A stretch of DNA of 55,389 bases, taken from the NCBI GenBank assembly GCA_026399095.1, contig JAPLRP010000064.1, positions 1 through 55,389 on the forward strand, written 5' to 3'. Below the pieces are notes generated by a model. That model did no database searches. It saw only the letters and a list, made by a program, of their open reading frames with translations, and was not told where the DNA came from. Positions 48,814 to 55,389 of the stretch are shown piece by piece (within the stretch, counting starts at the first letter, position 1; every line of letters begins with the position of its first letter). Source of the DNA: Methylococcales bacterium. GTDB lineage: Bacteria; Pseudomonadota; Gammaproteobacteria; Methylococcales; Methylomonadaceae. The position numbers and the translations under genes were made by a program.

Positions 48814-48819
48814 TATAAT
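48814..48819 (+). promoter_or_regulatory. Candidate -10 box TATAAT
   Basis: A consensus TATAAT, with a poor -35 region (AAATCT at 17-base spacing). A weak -35 next to a repeat array is typical of an activator-dependent promoter. The predicted start is near 48826, at the head of a structured leader. Confidence 0.4.
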
Positions 48820-48825
48820 TGAAGG

Positions 48826-49026
48826 GTTTTAGAATGCAAACTATTAATTTTAGCAATTTAGATGCCAAATGTAGCGGCATATTGTCGCGCGTCAATATGC
48901 CACATTTTCAGGCTCACCGTAAGTCGTTAAACTTTGCCTCAACTTGTTGCTGTACTTCAAACAACTCAAGTTATACCATCCTTCCTCTCGATAGTGCGGA
49001 CTGCAAGCTTGGTCCGCATTTTTTTT
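48826..49026 (+). ncRNA. Structured leader or small RNA ending in an intrinsic terminator
   Basis: Between the candidate promoter and the M41-like gene lies ~200 bases with strong structure. AAATGT-GGCATATTG (48867-48872, 48876-48884) pairs with CAATATGCC-ACATTT (48893-48907), 15 bp with an AGC bulge and an 8-base loop. A second, weaker pairing links AACTTG near 48943 to CAAGTT near 48966. The last element is the terminator at 48995-49026. This is the plan of either an attenuation/riboswitch leader for the gene at 49040 or a free-standing small RNA. It matches no RNA family I know. A 64-codon ORF (48834-49028) crosses it, but its stop comes from the terminator T-run, so coding is doubtful. 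Confidence 0.45.
48995..49026 (+). terminator. Rho-independent terminator just before the M41-like gene
   Basis: TGCGGAC (48995-49001) pairs with GTCCGCA (49012-49018), extended by a G-T pair, followed by eight T (49019-49026). The SD GAGG of the next gene is at 49031-49034 and its ATG at 49040, so the terminator sits 14 bases before the start codon. Confidence 0.85.
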
Positions 49027-49039
49027 AACCGAGGTTATT

Positions 49040-49741
49040 ATGAAGCGTCGGCAAACATCAACCGATTATAATCCGCTCAATCAAATCGAACTGAGCAAAA
49101 TAACGGCTATTCACGAAGCAGGTCATGCGGCAGCAATTTATCTGGGTAATAAACAAAAACAATTACCACCGGTTTATTTTCAAATTTTTATTAACAAACT
49201 GAATAGCGGCTTTAAGTTGGCTGTATGTTCATGTGGAATTGGCAATAGTTGCACTAAATGCTTTACAAAAATTGAAGGAGGGCGATTAATACATACCTTA
49301 CCCTCATCAGTTGAGGCAGCGATCTGCGATTTCCCCGAAATACAAAAACAGGCTTATCAACTTGCATTTGAAGCAGATATTATTAACTTGTTAGTCGGAC
49401 CTTTGGCAGAAGCAAATTATGTAGCACTGCGTGACGATGAGCCGATTAATCCACAATTAGTCAATCTTAATGCGCTGCATTATTATGGTGGATCGGGTGA
49501 TTTAGAAACCATTAATGAGTATCTTGATTGCCTGGCAACTGATGGGACTTTCCGCGATAAAAAATTATCTGAATTATTTTTGGCAGCCTTTGAATTTATT
49601 AATAATAAGTCAAATTGGTTCGCCATTACGGCATTAGCGGATTACATTTTGGCGGGCAGTAACAGTAGGCTTGATTGTGAAGAAATCATGGCTGTTCTTG
49701 ATAGTCATCACTTTATCACCAGAAAAAATAACTGGTGCTAA
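49040..49741 (+). CDS. Stand-alone FtsH-like (peptidase M41) domain protein
   Basis: 233 residues. It contains the zincin motif HEAGH (25-29) and, 125 residues later, GGSGDLETINEYL, which corresponds to the G-x-x-x-D-L segment of FtsH that supplies the third zinc ligand (here D154); LLVGPLAEANYV corresponds to the FtsH GGRAAEE helix. The AAA+ ATPase and membrane parts of FtsH are missing. An extra cluster C63, C65, C71, C74 (VCSCGIGNSCTKC) lies between the motifs and may bind another metal. No signal peptide is present, so it is likely cytoplasmic. It is preceded by a terminator and structured leader. Substrate and biological role are unknown; whether it is an active protease is inference. 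Confidence 0.72.
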   Translation: MKRRQTSTDYNPLNQIELSKITAIHEAGHAAAIYLGNKQKQLPPVYFQIFINKLNSGFKLAVCSCGIGNSCTKCFTKIEGGRLIHTLPSSVEAAICDFPEIQKQAYQLAFEADIINLLVGPLAEANYVALRDDEPINPQLVNLNALHYYGGSGDLETINEYLDCLATDGTFRDKKLSELFLAAFEFINNKSNWFAITALADYILAGSNSRLDCEEIMAVLDSHHFITRKNNWC

Positions 49742-50281
49742 TTGTTAGATCAAAAATATTGAATAAATAGTTAACTATTCATCAATGCCACAACAAAAGA
49801 CGGAGAAGTTTATAACTTGTCATTAACGCTTGCTAAGCCTAATAAATTAGGGTCCTTAACCAAACTATAAACTTTGGTCTTCATAATAATTATCTCCGGC
49901 TCTATTGGCTTCAACTTATCACTTTGTAAAACTGGGATTGGGTTTTACAGTGCTTATAGATTTTGTTTAATAAATTTACAGAAGCCTTGCATTTCTTTTT
50001 AAAATGATTCGTTGTCAGTTTTTATAAAATAAATCTAAAAAAATAGCCTGATTAATGATTATATATTTTTGGCGTTTGACAAATGTCAGTTATATTTAAC
50101 ACATCTTTGTCTCTTTAATTAAGGGTATAACTAATTTAGTTTAGCGTAACTCAGGTTGTTATTGGGTTAAGGATTACTTCACTAGCGATAAAGATTTAAG
50201 GTAAAGAGATGTGCTAGCCTGCATATAATCTATATAATACAAAGCAATTTTTTCAATAATCACATACAGGTAAAGAAGGTA
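49742..50281. other. 540-base region without a gene
   Basis: AT-rich DNA between the M41-like gene and the PepSY-like gene. It has a weak inverted repeat (AAGTTTATA at 49806 and TATAAACTT at 49866) and two TATAAT-like boxes at 50224 and 50233 just before the next gene, without clear -35 partners. No tRNA or credible ORF was found. Confidence 0.45.
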
Positions 50282-50755
50282 ATGCGTAAGAATTTTTTAA
50301 ATCTGGGTTTATTGGTATTGGCATTGTCTTCTATTTCAGCTAATGCTGAAATACTAGGTAAAGACGCCATACCTGCTCCAATATTGGATGAGTTTTACAA
50401 AAGACATCCAAATGCTGTTGATATTTCTGCAGAACAGAAAGTTCATTTTAAACAGAATTTATACGAAATATTTTTTAAAGATGGCAAAGATAAACCATTA
50501 GATATTGAATTGTATAGAAATAATGGACGTTTTTTTGTTAATGCCGATGATGTAACGACCTCAAATATGATGCCTTCTTTAGGCTATGATAATTTAAAAG
50601 CAACATTTGATGTCTATACTGTTAAAGAAGCATTATTAGTGGTCAATCCAAATGGTGTTGGCGAAGAATATGATTTAACGGTTAACGCATCCGGTAATGA
50701 CTGGAGTGTTATAGTAGATTATAAAGGCAATATCACTCAAAAAGAACGTGATTAA
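50282..50755 (+). CDS. Secreted PepSY-like protein
   Basis: 157 residues with a signal peptide (LGLLVLALSSISANA). The mature part appears to be two copies of a PepSY-like/BLIP-like unit: AIPAPILDEFYKRHPNAVDIS followed by a strand pair LYEIFFKDGKDKPLDIELY, and later EEYDLTVNASGNDWSVIVDYKGNI. Such periplasmic domains are thought to inhibit peptidases or bind ligands. The pattern is suggestive rather than diagnostic. AAGAAGG lies just before the ATG. A strong terminator follows, so it is a single-gene unit. Confidence 0.6.
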   Translation: MRKNFLNLGLLVLALSSISANAEILGKDAIPAPILDEFYKRHPNAVDISAEQKVHFKQNLYEIFFKDGKDKPLDIELYRNNGRFFVNADDVTTSNMMPSLGYDNLKATFDVYTVKEALLVVNPNGVGEEYDLTVNASGNDWSVIVDYKGNITQKERD

Positions 50756-50760
50756 ACTCT

Positions 50761-50809
50761 AAAAACAAGCGCAAGCAAGGTTTTATTGCTTGAGTTTGCG
50801 CTTGTTTTT
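50761..50809 (+). terminator. Rho-independent terminator after the PepSY-like gene
   Basis: AAAAACAAGCGCAA (50761-50774) pairs with TTGCGCTTGTTTTT (50796-50809), 14 bp, with an inner CAAG/CTTG extension. The T-run ends the stem, and the A-run on the other side could make it bidirectional. Confidence 0.88.
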
Positions 50810-51037
50810 GCCAATAACACCTTTAAATAATATTAAAGCTGATATTAAACAATTTTTTTATAAGATAATAATTGAAAATATCCTAGCGTTTGCCAGAATA
50901 GCAAAAAGCCCATTAAAGCCTGGACAAAAATACCATAAAGAAATAAGGTAGTAAAAAGACTACAACAGACTCGCTTAAGCTTTTAGAAAAAATGGCTTGT
51001 TCATTGAATTTGATGAAAACAACAACTGGATATTACC

Positions 51038-51418
51038 ATGGCAAAAAACAATAACAGACCCATTTCACCTCATTTGCAAGTCTACCGATTACCTTTAACC
51101 GGTATTATTTCAATTACCCATCGTATGACCGGCGTGATGTTATCAGTCGGTTTAATTCTTTTTGTTTTTATTATCTCTGCTCTCGCAGGTGGCTCAGCAA
51201 GCTATGCAGTCATGCAAGGTTATGCAAGCTATTGGCTGGTAAAATTGATCTATTGGGGCTTTATTTACGCACTGTTTTTTCATTTATGTCATGGTGTGCG
51301 ACACTTGTGCTGGGATGCCGGTAAAAGTTTTGATCGTGAAACACTGAATCGTTACGCATTCATTGAGCTAGGTATTTCTTTGCTTCTTACCCTAAGTTCC
51401 CTCATTCTGTTTAAATAA
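51038..51418 (+). CDS. sdhC: Succinate dehydrogenase cytochrome b556 subunit
   Basis: 126 residues, three membrane helices. It anchors the enzyme in the inner membrane, binds heme b and forms the quinone site. The signature RPISPHLQVYRLPLTGIISITHRMTGV is at the N-terminus, and HLCHGVRHLCWD carries the heme-ligand His. First gene of the sdhCDAB-E operon, 10 bases before sdhD. Confidence 0.95.
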   Translation: MAKNNNRPISPHLQVYRLPLTGIISITHRMTGVMLSVGLILFVFIISALAGGSASYAVMQGYASYWLVKLIYWGFIYALFFHLCHGVRHLCWDAGKSFDRETLNRYAFIELGISLLLTLSSLILFK

Positions 51419-51428
51419 AGGAAATTTT

Positions 51429-51809
51429 ATGGAATATAGATCGCCTTTGGCTAATGTTAAGGGGTTAGGTTCTGCTAAAACAGGCACTTCTCATTGGTGG
51501 ATGCAACGTGTCACTGCCGTAGCGTTGATTCCTTTGTCTTATTGGTTAATCATTTTTCTTCATTTGAGCTTAAATGCACCCTTTGAAGAAACACTAACCT
51601 GGCTGGAAGCTCCCTTAAATACAGTCTGTATTATCGCTTGGATACTTGCGGTTTTTTATCATGCTGCGATGGGTTTACAGGTGGTTATTGAAGACTATGT
51701 TGCCGCAGAGGGTAAGAAGATTATTGCCGTCTGGACGGTCAACTTAAGTTTTCTGATGTTAGCACTGGCAGCGTTAATTGCCGTGTTTCGTACACTATTA
51801 ATAGGATAA
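51429..51809 (+). CDS. sdhD: Succinate dehydrogenase membrane anchor subunit
   Basis: 126 residues with three membrane helices. The N-terminus (YRSPLANVKGLGSAKTGTSHWWMQRVTAVALIPL) is typical of the SdhD of this enzyme group, and HAAMGLQVVIEDYV is the conserved quinone/heme-proximal segment. It starts 10 bases after sdhC and ends 3 bases before sdhA. Confidence 0.93.
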   Translation: MEYRSPLANVKGLGSAKTGTSHWWMQRVTAVALIPLSYWLIIFLHLSLNAPFEETLTWLEAPLNTVCIIAWILAVFYHAAMGLQVVIEDYVAAEGKKIIAVWTVNLSFLMLALAALIAVFRTLLIG

Positions 51810-51812
51810 CTT

Positions 51813-53597
51813 ATGTCGGCAGATTATAAAATTATTGAGCATGCTTATGATGTGGTTGTCGTAGGGGCAGGGGGGGCTGGTCTTAGAGCCACTTTTGGTA
51901 TGGCCGAAAAAGGCTTAAAAACAGCGTGTTTGACTAAAGTGTTTCCTACCCGCAGTCATACAGTAGCCGCTCAAGGCGGTATTAGTGCTGCTTTGGGTAA
52001 TATGGGCGAAGACGATTGGCGTTTTCATATGTACGATACCGTTAAAGGCTCTGACTGGTTGGGTGATCAAGATGCCATTGAATACATGTGTAGAGAAGCC
52101 ATGGCAGCGGTTATCGAACTGGAACATTATGGCGTACCTTTTTCCAGAACAGCTGACGGTAAAATTTATCAACGTGCTTTTGGCGGCATGACCACACATT
52201 ACGGTAAAGGCCAAGCGCAACGAACCTGTGCAGCGGCAGATAAAACCGGCCATGCGATATTACATACCTTGTATCAACAGGCCTTAAAACATAATGCCGA
52301 GTTTTTTGTTGAATACATCGTACTTGATTTAATCATGGAAAATGACGAATGCCGAGGTGTTCTGGCTTGGTGTCTTGATGATGGTTCATTGCATTTATTT
52401 AAAGCGCATGTCACTGTTTTAGCAACCGGCGGTTATGGTCGGAGTTATTTTTCTTGTACCTCTGCGCATACCGTTACCGGTGATGGCAATGCCATGGTTT
52501 TAAGGGCAGGTTTACCTTTACAAGATATGGAATTTATCCAGTTTCATCCAACTGGAATTTATGGCGCAGGCTGTCTAATTACAGAAGGGGTAAGAGGTGA
52601 GGGCGGTTATCTGACTAATTCAGAAGGTGAGCGTTTCATGGAAAGATATGCCCCACACGCCAAAGATTTAGCCTCGCGTGATGTTGTCAGTCGTGCCATG
52701 ACCATTGAGATTCAAGAAGGGCGTGGTGTAGGCCCCTTAAAAGATCATATTTATTTGCACATTGAACATCTGGATCCGGCTATTATTCACGAACGTTTAC
52801 CTGGTATTGCAGAAACCTCAAAGATTTTTGCCGGAATTGATGTTACCAAAGATCCGATTCCCGTTCTACCCACGGTACATTATAACATGGGTGGAATTCC
52901 TACCAATTATAAAGCCGAAGTGGTGACACTGGAGGGTGATAACCCTGATAAAGTCGTCACCGGTTTGATGGCTATTGGCGAAGCCGCTTGTGTTTCCGTT
53001 CATGGTGCCAATCGATTGGGTTCAAACTCCTTACTGGATTTAGTGGTTTTTGGACGCTCAGCCGCTATACGCTGTGCCGAACTGATCAAGCCCGGTACTG
53101 CACAAAAACCTTTGGCCAAGAACGCTTGCGATAAAGCGATAGCCCGCTTTGATAAAATCCGCAAGGCCAATGGCAGTCGCAATACCGCTGATATTCGATT
53201 GGCCATGCAAAAAACCATGCAAACCAAAGCCGCTGTATTCAGAACGCAATCGACACTGGATGAAGGCATAGCGTCCATGGCAGCAATTACCCAATCCTTT
53301 ACCGAAGTGGGTGTTAAAGACAAATCACTGGTTTGGAATACCGAGTTGGTTGAAACCCTTGAGCTGGATAACCTGCTCAGTCAAGCCACAGTAACCATTA
53401 GCGCAGCGGGCAATCGCCACGAAAGTCGTGGCGGCCATGCACGCGAAGATTATCCTAACCGTGAAGATGCCAACTGGATGAAACATACGCTAACCTGGTT
53501 GATTGATGACACTATCAAAATCGATTACCGCCCTGTGCATTTATATACTTTAACAGACGACGTTGACGTTATTCCACCTAAAGAGAGGATTTACTAA
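51813..53597 (+). CDS. sdhA: Succinate dehydrogenase flavoprotein subunit
   Basis: 594 residues. It oxidises succinate to fumarate with covalent FAD. The dinucleotide motif [13 protein letters not shown] is at 14-26, the FAD-linking His is H49 in [12 protein letters not shown], and the active-site segments QFHPTGI, RGEGGY and the [10 protein letters not shown]-like [10 protein letters not shown] are present. The detail ([32 protein letters not shown]) is of the alphaproteobacterial/mitochondrial type, also found in Xanthomonas. Stop codon and sdhB ATG overlap. Confidence 0.97.
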   Translation: MSADYKIIEHAYDVVVVGAGGAGLRATFGMAEKGLKTACLTKVFPTRSHTVAAQGGISAALGNMGEDDWRFHMYDTVKGSDWLGDQDAIEYMCREAMAAVIELEHYGVPFSRTADGKIYQRAFGGMTTHYGKGQAQRTCAAADKTGHAILHTLYQQALKHNAEFFVEYIVLDLIMENDECRGVLAWCLDDGSLHLFKAHVTVLATGGYGRSYFSCTSAHTVTGDGNAMVLRAGLPLQDMEFIQFHPTGIYGAGCLITEGVRGEGGYLTNSEGERFMERYAPHAKDLASRDVVSRAMTIEIQEGRGVGPLKDHIYLHIEHLDPAIIHERLPGIAETSKIFAGIDVTKDPIPVLPTVHYNMGGIPTNYKAEVVTLEGDNPDKVVTGLMAIGEAACVSVHGANRLGSNSLLDLVVFGRSAAIRCAELIKPGTAQKPLAKNACDKAIARFDKIRKANGSRNTADIRLAMQKTMQTKAAVFRTQSTLDEGIASMAAITQSFTEVGVKDKSLVWNTELVETLELDNLLSQATVTISAAGNRHESRGGHAREDYPNREDANWMKHTLTWLIDDTIKIDYRPVHLYTLTDDVDVIPPKERIY

Positions 53598-54382
53598 TGG
53601 CCGAGTTTACCTTACCGAAAAATTCGGTTTTAACCGAAGGCAAAACCTTTAAAGCACCCGCTGGTACCACTAATATTCGCCGCTTTGAAGTCTATCGTTG
53701 GGATCCTGATTCCGGTGAGAATCCTCGCGTCGATAACTATGAGCTCGATATGGATAGTTGCGGCCCCATGGTATTGGATGCGATTTTAAAAATTAAAAAT
53801 GAAATCGACAGTACCTTAACCTTTAGGCGCTCATGCCGTGAAGGTGTCTGTGGCTCATGTGCCATGACCGTTAATGGTAAAAATACCTTGGCCTGTACCA
53901 AGGCTATTGATTACTATCCTGATACCATCAAAATATTTCCACTCCCGCATATGTCTGTTATTAAAGACTTGGTGCCGGATATGACGCATTTTTATGCACA
54001 ATACGCGTCCATTAAGCCATGGATAGAAACACAAACCCCCGCACCTGCTGATACTGAACGTCTACAAAGTAAAGATGACCGTGAAAAGCTGGACGGTTTA
54101 TATGAATGCGTCATGTGCGCCTGTTGCTCGACCAGTTGCCCCAGTTATTGGTGGAACAGCGAACGTTACTTAGGCCCTGCCGTGTTGTTACAAGCCTACC
54201 GTTGGCTGGTGGATAGTCGTGACGAAAATACCGGCGCACGTCTGGATGAACTGGAAGATCCGTTTAAATTATATCGTTGCCATACTATTATGAATTGCAC
54301 CGATACCTGCCCAAAAGGCTTAAACCCCGCCAAAGCCATCGCTGAAACCAAAAAATTATTAGTCCAAAGAAAATTGGGCTAA
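53597..54382 (+). CDS. sdhB: Succinate dehydrogenase iron-sulphur subunit
   Basis: 261 residues. It carries electrons from FAD to quinone through [2Fe-2S], [4Fe-4S] and [3Fe-4S] centres. The cysteine motifs are [12 protein letters not shown] with [16 protein letters not shown], and [17 protein letters not shown]. The N-terminus [10 protein letters not shown] and the [11 protein letters not shown] phrase belong to the mitochondrial-like SdhB type. It overlaps sdhA and sdhE by one base each (ATG shares the A). Confidence 0.97.
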   Translation: MAEFTLPKNSVLTEGKTFKAPAGTTNIRRFEVYRWDPDSGENPRVDNYELDMDSCGPMVLDAILKIKNEIDSTLTFRRSCREGVCGSCAMTVNGKNTLACTKAIDYYPDTIKIFPLPHMSVIKDLVPDMTHFYAQYASIKPWIETQTPAPADTERLQSKDDREKLDGLYECVMCACCSTSCPSYWWNSERYLGPAVLLQAYRWLVDSRDENTGARLDELEDPFKLYRCHTIMNCTDTCPKGLNPAKAIAETKKLLVQRKLG

Positions 54383-54612
54383 TGATTCCACTCGCCAAGC
54401 TGCGTTGGCAATGCCGACGCGGCACCAAAGAACTGGATTTTCTGTTATTGCGCTATGTCGATTTGGAATATGCGCTAGCTGACACTCAAGAAAAAGCACT
54501 GTTTATGCAATTGTTGGCGTTAGAAGATGATCAATTAATTGATCTCTTATTGGGCGATTTGGTTATGGAAACGGCTGAAATGAAAGCGTTGATTAAAAAG
54601 GTGAGGGTGTAA
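54382..54612 (+). CDS. sdhE: FAD assembly factor SdhE
   Basis: 76 residues. It helps attach FAD covalently to SdhA. The RGxxE motif is visible as CRRGTKELDFLLLRY, followed by the helical ALFMQLLALEDDQLIDLLLGD segment. Its place directly behind sdhB matches its function in maturing SdhA. Confidence 0.93.
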   Translation: MIPLAKLRWQCRRGTKELDFLLLRYVDLEYALADTQEKALFMQLLALEDDQLIDLLLGDLVMETAEMKALIKKVRV

Positions 54613-54688
54613 TAAACATCACGGTCAGCGTAATACCAGTCAACCTTCATTTTTCAGTCGATCCCAAAACCCTACTGGGTTACCGCTA

Positions 54689-55237
54689 TTAAGGTACTAA
54701 CTTTTCAACGGTATCAGAGTAGTTATAGATGCCTGTTTTATTGGCTTCCGTACTGATAGCCGCCGCATTAACATCATATTTAGACTCACTTTTTAAGTTT
54801 GTAATCGTAACTTTAGTGCTAGACACTATCTTCTGATACCACACACCATTATCCGCAGGCGAAGGTATAGGCGAGTAAAGCACAATATATCCCGATGCCT
54901 TGGGCACGTGGCTAATTTCGATGTACATTTCTCCCGGATTGTTACCATAGTGCACTGTTATAATGGGCGCCTCTAAAATACCAATTGGCTCCGGCAATTT
55001 GGAGATGGGGAAGCCCGAGCTATCCAGTTTAACAACATCGTTATCTGCGACTAAATTAACATAATTGCCTAAGGTATAAATTGCATTCTCTAGCGTTAAG
55101 CGACAAGCATTTTTATTCGCGGTATCTTCTTTGCTGCCGTCTTTGGCTTTTAACAAGGTCGTAGAGTAAGCGGCTATATATTCTTGAATAGTCAATAGGG
55201 GTGGCAATGGATTAGTAAAATTCGGATTGATAGTCAT
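54689..55237 (-). CDS. Fibronectin-III-like protein, unknown function
   Basis: 182 residues with no signal peptide. The N-terminal ~85 residues are helical (LLTIQEYIAAYSTTLLKAKDGS and ENAIYTLGNYVNLVADND); the C-terminal ~95 residues alternate strands in an Ig/fibronectin III pattern (PIITVHYGNNPGEMYIEISHVPKASGYIVLYSP, WYQKIVSSTKVTITNLKSESKYDVNAAAISTE). Proteins of this plan are often annotated as hypothetical or phage-tail-like; nothing around it indicates a prophage. It converges on sdhE with a 76-base gap. Confidence 0.65.
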   Translation of the reverse strand: MTINPNFTNPLPPLLTIQEYIAAYSTTLLKAKDGSKEDTANKNACRLTLENAIYTLGNYVNLVADNDVVKLDSSGFPISKLPEPIGILEAPIITVHYGNNPGEMYIEISHVPKASGYIVLYSPIPSPADNGVWYQKIVSSTKVTITNLKSESKYDVNAAAISTEANKTGIYNYSDTVEKLVP

Positions 55238-55389
55238 TTTATTAACCTATCTTCGTCACTTTTTTGCGAGAAATCGTCTTTTTCCGCCCTTTTGGCAATC
55301 AAAAATATATAAAACCCTTTAAAATCAGTGGCCCTCTTTTTAAGATGCCAATGTAGTGCCATCCATTTTAGATGAAACTTGCCTTAGAC
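55238..55389. other. Right window edge, no feature seen
   Basis: The upstream region of the fibronectin-III-like gene. No ORF or strong repeat is visible before the window ends. Confidence 0.4.

Noticed and set aside
48834-49028. Possible 64-residue gene beginning MQTINFSNLDAKC
   Set aside because: Its last codons and stop are the terminator stem and T-run, it has no clear SD, and its composition is not protein-like. The region is better explained as a leader or small RNA.
54689-55237. Prophage tail protein suggesting an integrated phage at the right edge
   Set aside because: Only a fibronectin-like fold is suggested and no other phage gene or attachment site is present in the window.

Overview
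The window is AT-rich (roughly 40% GC by eye) chromosomal DNA of a Gram-negative bacterium. Outer-membrane and LPS genes (lpxK, kdsB, mlaA, a TonB-dependent receptor), the recA-recX-alaS-lysC order, the exbB-exbD-lpxK-ycaR-kdsB cluster, rlmA, ybiT, yaeQ and sdhE all point to a gammaproteobacterium. The general look of the proteins is compatible with Methylococcales, but no methane-oxidation gene is present, so that assignment is a guess. I found no rRNA, tRNA, CRISPR array or prophage.

Layout. 1-430: 3' end of a group II intron (maturase C-terminus plus domains V and VI). 743-2823: ompR-envZ, with ompR split by one in-frame TAA. 3085-5786: a small secreted protein and a TonB-dependent siderophore-type receptor. 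5972-7994: prmB-aroC, with an 11-G tract inside aroC. 8086-9258: an MFS transporter. 9309-12304: a tightly coupled exbB-exbD-lpxK-ycaR-kdsB operon. 12492-16154: alaC, hom and thrC, closed by a strong terminator. 16489-18624: an L,D-transpeptidase converging on rlmA. 18688-20575: a three-gene minus-strand cluster (CDP-alcohol phosphatidyltransferase, EEP-family hydrolase, CarS-like cytidylyltransferase). 20799-22556: a Tat-exported multicopper oxidase. 22858-28686: a likely five-gene minus-strand operon in which a PhoP/PhoQ-like two-component pair precedes MoxR ATPase, DUF58 protein and transglutaminase TgpA. 28895-32976: mlaA, a small membrane protein, a D,D-carboxypeptidase and a GH17-like glycosidase. 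33197-35360: yaeQ-ybiT. 35602-42995: ssb, a TPR lipoprotein, recA-recX-alaS-lysC and a small winged-helix protein. 43248-46550: bluB-cobT (lower-ligand steps of cobalamin), rubredoxin and a DUF482 acyltransferase-like protein. 46745-48335: a small secreted protein converging on an exported amidohydrolase. 48741-49741: the least explained locus, with operator-like repeats, a -10 box, a structured leader and an intrinsic terminator placed directly before a lone M41-like (HEAGH) protein. 50282-50755: a PepSY-like secreted protein. 51038-54612: the sdhCDAB-sdhE operon. 54689-55237: a fibronectin-III-like protein.

Functionally most of the window is housekeeping: amino-acid synthesis, LPS and KDO synthesis, DNA repair and respiration, with several envelope-remodelling genes. 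The points that most deserve follow-up are the leader/terminator module before the M41-like gene (48741-49741), the ochre codon in ompR beside an intact envZ and a group II intron, the G11 tract in aroC, the two-component-MoxR-TgpA operon, and the phospholipid/nuclease gene trio.
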